Shown here piece after piece: positions 1-5,156 of a DNA stretch of 6,521 nt (the first letter of the stretch is position 1; each line of letters opens with the position of its first letter). Under the pieces are notes generated by a model. It ran no database searches. It saw only the letters and a program-made list of their open reading frames with translations, and had not been told where the DNA came from. The DNA is from Bacteroidales bacterium (lineage in GTDB: Bacteria > Bacteroidota > Bacteroidia > Bacteroidales > UBA932): assembly GCA_016285215.1 (NCBI GenBank), contig JAEEQI010000136.1, positions 1 to 6,521 on the forward strand. The letters run 5' to 3'. The position numbers were made by a program, and so were the translations under genes.

Positions 1-1863
1 GACGAGGAGGAAGAAGGTCACGGCCGACTCTTCAAGATCATAGTGGCCGCCGTCCTTCTGGCGGTTGCCGTTGTCATTGAGAAAAAGACCGACTGGGCCA
101 CCTGGCAGTATCTGCTGCTGTTCCTGGTGCCTTACCTGGTAGTGGGTTGGGACACCCTCAAGGAAGCGGCCGAAGGTCTCTTTGAAGGGGAAGCCCTGAG
201 CGAAGATTTCCTTATGAGCATTGCCACGCTGGGTGCTCTGGGCATCGGTTTTATGCCGGAGGCCGAGACGCAGTTCCCCGAGGCCGTCTTTGTGATGCTC
301 TTCTTCCAGGTGGGCGAACTCTTTGAAGAGCTGGCCGAAGGCCGTTCCCGCAAGAGCATCTCGCACCTGATGGATATTCGGCCCGATTCCGCTCACGTGG
401 AGCGCGACGGAAAGTTGGTAACGGTGAAGCCCGAAGAGGTGGCCGTTGGTGAAATCATCCTCATCCAGCCCGGCGAAAAAGTGCCTATGGACGGCGTTGT
501 ACTGGAAGGTAAATCCAGCCTGGATACCGTAGCCCTTACTGGCGAAAGCGTTCCCCGCAGCATTCACGAAGGCGACGAGATTCTCTCCGGTTGCGTAAAC
601 CAGAGCGGTGTTCTCAAAGTGAAGACCACCAAGGCCTTTGGCGAATCCACTGCCTCCAAGATCCTGGATCTGGTGGAGAATGCGGCTTCGGCCAAGTCCA
701 GGAGCGAAAGCTTCATTACCAAGTTTGCCAAGGTGTACACCCCTATTGTAGTGGCCCTGGCCGTGCTGGTAGCGGTGGTTCCCGGTCTCATCACCGGCGA
801 GTGGGCCACCTGGATCTACAGAGGCCTTCTCTTCCTGGTGGTCAGCTGCCCTTGCGCCCTGGTTATCTCCGTTCCGCTGACCTTCTTTGGCGGTCTGGGC
901 GGAGCCTCCCGCAAAGGCATCCTGGTCAAGGGTTCCAACCTGCTGGATAAGCTCTCTCAGGTAAAGACCGTGGTCTTTGACAAGACCGGCACCCTCACCG
1001 AAGGCGTGTTTGAAGTAACGGCCGTGCATCCGGAAGTGATTGACCAGACCGAACTCCTGCACCTGGCCGCCCACGTGGAGCGTCACTCCACCCACCCCAT
1101 TGCGATGGCCCTCAGAAACGCTTACCCCAACGAGGCCGATGACTGCACCGTGGAAGGCATTGAAGAGACCGCCGGTCACGGAGTAATTGCCCAGGTAAAC
1201 GGCAAGCGGGTAGCTGTTGGCAACAGCAAGCTTATGGAGGCCGAAGGCGCCGCCTGGCATCCCTGCGAGCATAGCGGCACCATCATCCACGTGGCCATTG
1301 ACAGCCAGTACGCCGGTCACGTTGTGATTAGCGACCGCATCAAGGCCGATGCTGCAGAAGGCATCCAGGCTCTCAAGACAGCCGGTGTGAACAAGACTGT
1401 GATGCTCACCGGAGATCAGGAAAGCGTGGCCGCTGCTGTGGCCCAGACGCTGAATGTGGACGAGTACCACGCCCAGCTCCTCCCGGCCGACAAGGTGAAG
1501 GAAGTGGAGAAACTCCTGGCTCAGGGAACCCTGGCCTTTGTGGGAGACGGTATTAACGACGCCCCGGTTCTCACCCGTTCCGACGTGGGTATTGCTATGG
1601 GCGCCCTGGGTTCTGACGCAGCCATTGAGGCCGCCGACGTGGTTTTGATGGATGACAAGCCTTCCAAGATTGCCACCGCCATCCGGATTGCCCGCCGAAC
1701 CATTGGCATTGCCAAACAGAACATTGTCTTTGCCATTAGCATTAAAGTACTGGTCCTGATCCTCGCCGTCCTGGGTCTTGCCACTATGTGGATGGCCGTC
1801 TTCGCCGACGTAGGAGTCACGGTACTGGCCGTTCTCAACGCTATGAGAGCCCTGAAGGCCTAG
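1..1863 (+). CDS. zntA: ZntA/CadA-type Zn2+/Cd2+/Pb2+ exporting P1B-ATPase, 5' partial
   Basis: Inner-membrane ATP-driven pump that exports soft divalent metals. The frame is open from base 1; the GTG at 43 is internal to the protein, so the true start and any N-terminal metal-binding domain lie outside the window. The first visible residues are acidic with one His (DEEEEGHG) and run into the first membrane helix. Numbering codons from base 1, the actuator TGES is at 180-183, the ion-pathway CPC at 283-285, the phosphorylated Asp in DKTGT at 327-331, the P1B-specific His-Pro at 365-366, TGD at 470-472 and GDGINDAP at 515-522. In the last two helices Lys582 and Asp603 are 21 residues apart, like Lys693 and Asp714 of E. 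coli ZntA, which favours the Zn/Cd/Pb subgroup over copper pumps. It is intact to its TAG stop and convergent with the next gene. No regulator is visible. Family call is very secure; metal choice is inferred. Confidence 0.95.
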   Translation, partial: DEEEEGHGRLFKIIVAAVLLAVAVVIEKKTDWATWQYLLLFLVPYLVVGWDTLKEAAEGLFEGEALSEDFLMSIATLGALGIGFMPEAETQFPEAVFVMLFFQVGELFEELAEGRSRKSISHLMDIRPDSAHVERDGKLVTVKPEEVAVGEIILIQPGEKVPMDGVVLEGKSSLDTVALTGESVPRSIHEGDEILSGCVNQSGVLKVKTTKAFGESTASKILDLVENAASAKSRSESFITKFAKVYTPIVVALAVLVAVVPGLITGEWATWIYRGLLFLVVSCPCALVISVPLTFFGGLGGASRKGILVKGSNLLDKLSQVKTVVFDKTGTLTEGVFEVTAVHPEVIDQTELLHLAAHVERHSTHPIAMALRNAYPNEADDCTVEGIEETAGHGVIAQVNGKRVAVGNSKLMEAEGAAWHPCEHSGTIIHVAIDSQYAGHVVISDRIKADAAEGIQALKTAGVNKTVMLTGDQESVAAAVAQTLNVDEYHAQLLPADKVKEVEKLLAQGTLAFVGDGINDAPVLTRSDVGIAMGALGSDAAIEAADVVLMDDKPSKIATAIRIARRTIGIAKQNIVFAISIKVLVLILAVLGLATMWMAVFADVGVTVLAVLNAMRALKA

Positions 1864-1914
1864 CCGGACGCTGCCACCCGTGGGCATAACAGCCTGAGCA
1901 ACAGAACCTTAAAC

Positions 1915-1949
1915 AAAGTCCCCCTAGTCGTTTTGACCAGGGGGACTTT
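1915..1949. terminator. Bidirectional intrinsic terminator between convergent genes
   Basis: A perfect 11-bp inverted repeat, AAAGTCCCCCT (1915-1925) and AGGGGGACTTT (1939-1949), continues past one A-C mismatch into a 3-bp GTC/GAC stem around a GTTTT loop. It lies 51 bp after the zntA stop and 39 bp after the yhhN stop. The A-rich and T-rich ends of the stem supply a short U run for either transcript. The minus-strand tail (CTTTGTTTAA) is more U-rich than the plus-strand tail. The symmetry and convergent position make a shared terminator the natural reading; function is inferred. Confidence 0.85.
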
Positions 1950-1988
1950 AGCTATAGTTGTGAGCTTCAGGTACTTACGCCCACGGCC

Positions 1989-2663
1989 CTACTTCTTCCG
2001 GCAGAGGCGGAGGCCGCCGATGGCCAGCAGCGACTGGGCCAGCAGGTAGGTGGCCATGATTACGAACTCACGGAGCTCGAAGTCAATGACGCCAAAGGTG
2101 CCGGCGGCAATGAGGCAGTCGGAGAAGGTGAAGAGCAACGCGCCCAGGAAGAGCAGCGTCCAGGTGACCTTCTGGCGGAAGCGGATGAGGCCGCAAAGGG
2201 CGCTGAAAATAAGCAGCATCAGCATAAAGCCATATACGGCCATCGGGGCCAGCAGGGCGCCTTCAACCTTGAGCAGGCGCACCAGTCCGTACACCAGGCC
2301 CGCCATAATGAGCAGGCTCAGGATCCAGCCGGTGGGGTTGATGCCCTTCAAGGAATGACGGCCAAAAAGGGAGATGTAAAAGATATGGCCGATGAGGAAG
2401 GAGCCGATTCCCGCTGCAAAGAACACAAACTCGCTGCTCAGCAGGAAGGTGTCTCCCAGGCAGCCGAAAAGCTCGGCGGCGATGAGCAGGAACAGCTGAT
2501 TCCGGTTTACGCCTCCCTCCACGGCGGCGGAGAGGACGGTAGCGGCCAACAGGGGCATCAGGGCCGGTTTCACGATACCGGCCAGTTCCGGATTCCAAAG
2601 GCGGCCGGCCAGGTTCACCAGGCAGGCGACGATGAAGAAAAGGAGGGGGAGTCTCTTGGTCAT
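1989..2663 (-). CDS. yhhN: YhhN/TMEM86 family membrane protein, putative lysoplasmalogenase
   Basis: A 224-residue, strongly hydrophobic protein with about eight membrane helices, the usual size for the YhhN (TMEM86) family. Family-type conserved positions are present: Lys-Pro at 32-33, Gly-Asp at 70-71 (GCLGDTFLL), GHIFY at 92-96, Ser-Asp at 181-182 (FTFSDCLIA) and a late Tyr plus Ala-Gln (YLLAQSLL, 206-213). The acidic and His residues inside the membrane are the likely catalytic set. Characterised members (human TMEM86B and a Legionella homologue) hydrolyse the vinyl-ether bond of lysoplasmalogens; whether this copy does so is inferred from family only. Its ATG overlaps the rsmE stop as ATGA and no Shine-Dalgarno is visible, suggesting translational coupling. 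It is the last gene of the minus-strand block before the terminator. Confidence 0.87.
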   Translation of the reverse strand: MTKRLPLLFFIVACLVNLAGRLWNPELAGIVKPALMPLLAATVLSAAVEGGVNRNQLFLLIAAELFGCLGDTFLLSSEFVFFAAGIGSFLIGHIFYISLFGRHSLKGINPTGWILSLLIMAGLVYGLVRLLKVEGALLAPMAVYGFMLMLLIFSALCGLIRFRQKVTWTLLFLGALLFTFSDCLIAAGTFGVIDFELREFVIMATYLLAQSLLAIGGLRLCRKK

Positions 2664-3382
2664 AGCGTGTATAAATAGACTGCCTCCACGGCGGTGACGG
2701 CAGCGGTTTCCGTACGCAGGCGGGACGGGCCCAGGTGGATGGGCTTGTACCCGTTCTTAAGGGCCAGGGCGGCTTCTTCCTGAGAAAAGTCCCCTTCCGG
2801 GCCGATTAAAATAGTAATATCCCTGGAGTCCGAAGCCCTCAGCACATCCAAAATGCTTTGGCGAGGGATGGAAGGGTCCTCGAAGCAGTAGGCGATTAAT
2901 CTGATGCTGTCATCCTGAGGAGCGCCAGCGACGAAGGATCTCACACTCATAGGCTCTACGATCTCCGGGATACGGGCCTTGAGGGACTGTTTGGTGGCCG
3001 AAAGGGCAATGCGCTGGGCCCGCTCAGTCTTATAGACTTTGCGCTCCGAGTGCTCCCCTATCAGCGGCACAATGCGGTCTACTCCCAGCTCCGTGGCCTT
3101 CTCTACAAACCACTCAAAACGCTCGTTGTTCTTGGTGGGACAGCACCCTATGGTAAGGTGGTAGGGATGGGCTCCCCAGTTGGCCTCTTCCGAGAGAATC
3201 TCGGCTTCGGCCCCTTTGGGACTGTCATCGGTGAGGCGGCAGTGGTACAGCGTTCCCAGCCCGTCAATCACGTCCACGGCGTCCCCTGTGCGGTGCCTCA
3301 GCACCCGCACGCAGTGACCGCTCTCCTCGGCGTCCAGCCGGCAGTACCGTCCGCTTACCTCATATGCGTAGAACAGTTCCAT
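2660..3382 (-). CDS. rsmE: 16S rRNA (uracil(1498)-N3)-methyltransferase RsmE
   Basis: Cytoplasmic SPOUT-class enzyme that uses S-adenosylmethionine to methylate N3 of U1498 in 16S rRNA. The 240-residue length is normal. The N-terminal RNA-binding part carries GHCVRVLR (22-29), matching the family H-x-x-x-V-L-R signature. The methyltransferase part shows EKATELGV (94-101), SERKV (112-116), KQSLKARIPEI (131-141), and the knot motifs IGPEGDF (193-199) and LGPSRLRTETA (217-227), which form the cofactor pocket. GPEGDF replaces the more common GPEGGF, a variant I believe is usual in Bacteroidota. The ATG lies 29 bp after the comF stop; a TATCTTTG box ends only 5 bases before it, so its own transcript could be nearly leaderless. 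The last four bases overlap yhhN. Identification is secure. Confidence 0.96.
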   Translation of the reverse strand: MELFYAYEVSGRYCRLDAEESGHCVRVLRHRTGDAVDVIDGLGTLYHCRLTDDSPKGAEAEILSEEANWGAHPYHLTIGCCPTKNNERFEWFVEKATELGVDRIVPLIGEHSERKVYKTERAQRIALSATKQSLKARIPEIVEPMSVRSFVAGAPQDDSIRLIAYCFEDPSIPRQSILDVLRASDSRDITILIGPEGDFSQEEAALALKNGYKPIHLGPSRLRTETAAVTAVEAVYLYTL

Positions 3383-3387
3383 CTCTA

Positions 3388-3395
3388 CAAAGATA
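3388..3395 (-). promoter_or_regulatory. Bacteroidota-type -7 box upstream of rsmE
   Basis: The minus strand reads TATCTTTG, an exact match to the TAnnTTTG -7 element of Bacteroidota housekeeping promoters, inside the 29-bp comF-rsmE gap. I do not see a clear TTTG -33 element about 20 bases upstream. Only TAGAG separates the box from the rsmE ATG, so initiation at the usual distance would fall at or next to the start codon. The same extended string, TATCTTTGTAGA, occurs before the 80-residue gene. Confidence 0.55.
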
Positions 3396-3411
3396 GCAAT
3401 TTTCAGAAAAC

Positions 3412-4128
3412 TTAGGCTTCCACCACGGCCAAAGTGGCTATGGAGATGCGCACGGAAGGGTCCAGGACACTGCGGAGAAGCATCAGGCAGGAAGCTAAGG
3501 TGGCGCCGGTAGTAAACGTGTCATCCACGAGCAAAATATGCCGGGCCGATGAAGGAAGATGCTTCAGGGAAAAGACGCCGGAAACGTTGTGGAGGCGCTC
3601 TTCGGCCGAAAGGGAGGTCTGGCTGCGGGTGCGGCGGGCGCGGCGGAGAACGTCAGTCCTCAAAGTGGCACCCAGCGCCTGCGCCAGCTCCGAAGCTATG
3701 ACTTCGGCCTGGTTATAACCCCTCCGCCATTTGCGGAGCCAGTGCAGCGGCACGGGAATGACGGTATCCACGTCGGAAAAATGGGCCGAAGAAGCCAGAA
3801 ACCGGCCCAACCGGGCACTAAAAAAGCGCCCCGCCCGGAGATTTCGCTTGTACTTGAGCTCCTGAGGGATGCGCTTATAGGGGTTTTCGTGATGGTAGAA
3901 GAGGAGGGCAGCGGCGTAGGCGTAGTCCAGCGGCTCGTTGGCCGGGCGCAAGCGCTCCAGCACGGCGTTGAACTCATTGGCCATAGGGTTGTGGGTCTGT
4001 TCCCAATAATAGGTAAGGGGTAAATCAGACTCGCACCAGATGCAGAGATGCTGTTCCTGCGCACCCAAGTTTTTCCCGCACACCAGGCAGGTGCGCGGCA
4101 TAACCACATCGGCCAACTCCTTCCACAT
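3412..4128 (-). CDS. comF: ComF family phosphoribosyltransferase-like protein
   Basis: Member of the ComF/GntX family: an N-terminal zinc-finger-like segment joined to a type I phosphoribosyltransferase fold. Homologues act in DNA uptake or in use of DNA as nutrient, but the reaction is not settled. From the ATG at 4128 (238 residues) the zinc ligands are likely Cys14, Cys17, Cys29 and Cys32; a PVPLH segment and RRGYNQAE (135-142) follow, then the PRPP-binding loop VDDTFTTGAT (201-210). The frame is open upstream to a GTG at 4167, which would add 13 residues and overlap the preceding gene by 31 bp. I prefer 4128 because it is an ATG, lies 8 bp after the upstream stop, and gives the M-W-K start before the first Cys pair typical of the family. 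It probably shares a transcript with the 80-residue gene. Confidence 0.92.
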   Translation of the reverse strand: MWKELADVVMPRTCLVCGKNLGAQEQHLCIWCESDLPLTYYWEQTHNPMANEFNAVLERLRPANEPLDYAYAAALLFYHHENPYKRIPQELKYKRNLRAGRFFSARLGRFLASSAHFSDVDTVIPVPLHWLRKWRRGYNQAEVIASELAQALGATLRTDVLRRARRTRSQTSLSAEERLHNVSGVFSLKHLPSSARHILLVDDTFTTGATLASCLMLLRSVLDPSVRISIATLAVVEA

Positions 4129-4136
4129 GGGAAGGA

Positions 4137-4379
4137 CTAGTCTCCGTAGGGGTTCTGCTCCTTCCACTCACGGAGTTCGTCTCCGTGGGCTGCTACGCAA
4201 TGCTGGTAGATAAACTCTTTTCTGTCTTCTTCAAGACCATTCCACCAGACGGTGCAGGCGGGATACTGGGCTTTGGACTCGTCCTTGTCTCCGGCCTTGG
4301 CCAGGCCCTTGCGGGCAATACGCTCTTTTTCCGTAACGGGGAGAGATGCCCACCAAACTTCCAGATCTACGTTTTCCAT
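4137..4379 (-). CDS. Unrecognised 80-residue protein with internal duplication
   Basis: I do not recognise this protein. It has no signal peptide and no membrane segment, is rich in charged residues and Trp, and is probably a small helical cytoplasmic protein. Residues 8-31 and 44-67 align without gaps with 10 of 24 identities: Val-Trp-Trp at the start, a Leu three residues later, Lys-Glu, Ile, Ala, and Gly-Asp at the end. The unit therefore repeats every 36 residues. Cys42 and Cys61 are the only cysteines. Evidence that it is a real gene: an ATG start 16 bases after a TATCTTTG box, a neat fit between fabG and comF, and the protein-level repeat. A much longer opposite-strand frame overlaps it but looks like an artefact of fabG. 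Function is unknown; neither neighbour gives a firm clue. Confidence 0.75.
   Translation of the reverse strand: MENVDLEVWWASLPVTEKERIARKGLAKAGDKDESKAQYPACTVWWNGLEEDRKEFIYQHCVAAHGDELREWKEQNPYGD
4179..4358 (-). repeat. Two-copy protein-level repeat within the 80-residue gene
   Basis: Codons 8-31 (4287-4358) and 44-67 (4179-4250) encode two 24-residue units with the same start (Val-Trp-Trp) and end (Gly-Asp), offset by exactly 108 bp. The similarity is clear in protein but weak in DNA, so any duplication is old. Convergence on a helical pattern is the alternative. Confidence 0.5.
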
Positions 4380-4395
4380 ATCCGTGCTTTTTCTA

Positions 4396-4403
4396 CAAAG
4401 ATA
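4396..4403 (-). promoter_or_regulatory. Bacteroidota-type -7 box upstream of the 80-residue gene
   Basis: The minus strand reads TATCTTTG, matching TAnnTTTG, in the 30-bp gap between the fabG stop and the ATG at 4379. Sixteen bases separate the box from the ATG, leaving a short leader of perhaps 10 bases. No clear -33 TTTG is visible at the expected distance, which would fall within the end of fabG. It probably drives the 80-residue gene and comF. Confidence 0.6.
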
Positions 4404-4409
4404 GGAAAA

Positions 4410-5156
4410 TTAGCAATACATGCCACCATTCACGGCAATTACCTGACCGGACACGTAGGAAGAGAGGTCGGAACCCAGGTAGAGAGCCGTGTTGGCAATC
4501 TCCTCAACCGTGGCACCACGCTTCATAGGGATGAGCTTGATGAACTCGTCCTTCACGGCCTGGGGCAGGACCTCGGTCATTTCCGTGATCACGTAGCCGG
4601 GGGCGATGGCGTTGGCGCGGATACCGCGGGGACCCATCTCCTTGGCCACGGACTTGGCCATAGCAATGAGGCCGGCCTTGGAAGCCGAGTAGTTGACCTG
4701 ACCGGGGTTGCCGGTCTGGCCGGCGATGGAGGCCATATTGATGATGCTGCCGCTCTTCTGGCGGGCCATAATGGGCACTACGGCGTGCAGGAAGTTGAAG
4801 GCCGATTTCATATTGACGGCAATCACGGCATCCCACTGGGCCTCTGCCATACGCATCACCAGGCCGTCCTTGGTGATCCCGGCGTTGTTCACCAGGATAT
4901 CGATGCGACCAAACTCTTTCTCAATTTCGGCCACTACCGTCTGGGTTTGCTCAAAATCGGCGGCGTTGGAGGCATAGGCCTTCACCTTGTGGCCAAAGGC
5001 GGCAATCTCGGATACCGTCTGCTCGGCGGCTTCGTTGATGACCAGGTCCGTAAAGGCCACATCGGCCCCTTCCGCGGCAAACTTAAGGGCAATGGCCTTG
5101 CCAATTCCGCGGGCTGCACCCGTGATGAGTGCTACTTTTCCGTCTAAAAGTCCCAT
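4410..5156 (-). CDS. fabG: 3-oxoacyl-[acyl-carrier-protein] reductase FabG
   Basis: Cytoplasmic short-chain dehydrogenase/reductase that reduces 3-oxoacyl-ACP with NADPH in fatty acid elongation. The 248-residue length is typical. The sequence shows the nucleotide-binding TGAARGIG (12-19), NNAG (90-93), and the catalytic tetrad Asn115, Ser143, Tyr156 and Lys160 (YSASK, 156-160). The PG motif at 186-187 is followed by ITEMTEVLP, resembling the FabG segment after it, and the C-terminus (GQVIAVNGGMYC) is also FabG-like. Its ATG shares one base with the nhaA stop (TAATG), so translation is probably coupled to nhaA; no Shine-Dalgarno is evident. No other fatty-acid gene is adjacent, so a different ketone substrate within the SDR family cannot be fully excluded, but the match to FabG is close over its whole length. 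Confidence 0.92.
   Translation of the reverse strand: MGLLDGKVALITGAARGIGKAIALKFAAEGADVAFTDLVINEAAEQTVSEIAAFGHKVKAYASNAADFEQTQTVVAEIEKEFGRIDILVNNAGITKDGLVMRMAEAQWDAVIAVNMKSAFNFLHAVVPIMARQKSGSIINMASIAGQTGNPGQVNYSASKAGLIAMAKSVAKEMGPRGIRANAIAPGYVITEMTEVLPQAVKDEFIKLIPMKRGATVEEIANTALYLGSDLSSYVSGQVIAVNGGMYC

Noticed and set aside
591..950. A 119-codon frame inside the metal ATPase gene
   Set aside because: Out-of-frame shadow across the CPC region; the main frame encodes all P1B motifs.
3559..4023. A 154-codon plus-strand frame opposite comF
   Set aside because: Antisense shadow of a well-supported ComF gene; no independent domain or start signal.
4129..4167. GTG start for comF at 4167
   Set aside because: It would add 13 residues not typical of the family and overlap the upstream gene by 31 bp; the ATG at 4128 is better placed. 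Kept only as an alternative.
4169..4187. Inverted repeat CACGGAG / CTCCGTG with a 5-base loop near the comF start
   Set aside because: A 7-bp stem is expected a few times by chance in 6.5 kb, it lies in coding sequence and has no U tract, so I do not call it a regulatory hairpin.
4185..5147. A 320-codon plus-strand open frame opposite fabG and the 80-residue gene
   Set aside because: It is the reverse-strand shadow of fabG: the product is a low-complexity mix of Gly, His, Leu and Asp with no recognisable domain, while fabG has every family motif. Long antisense frames are common opposite GC-rich SDR genes.
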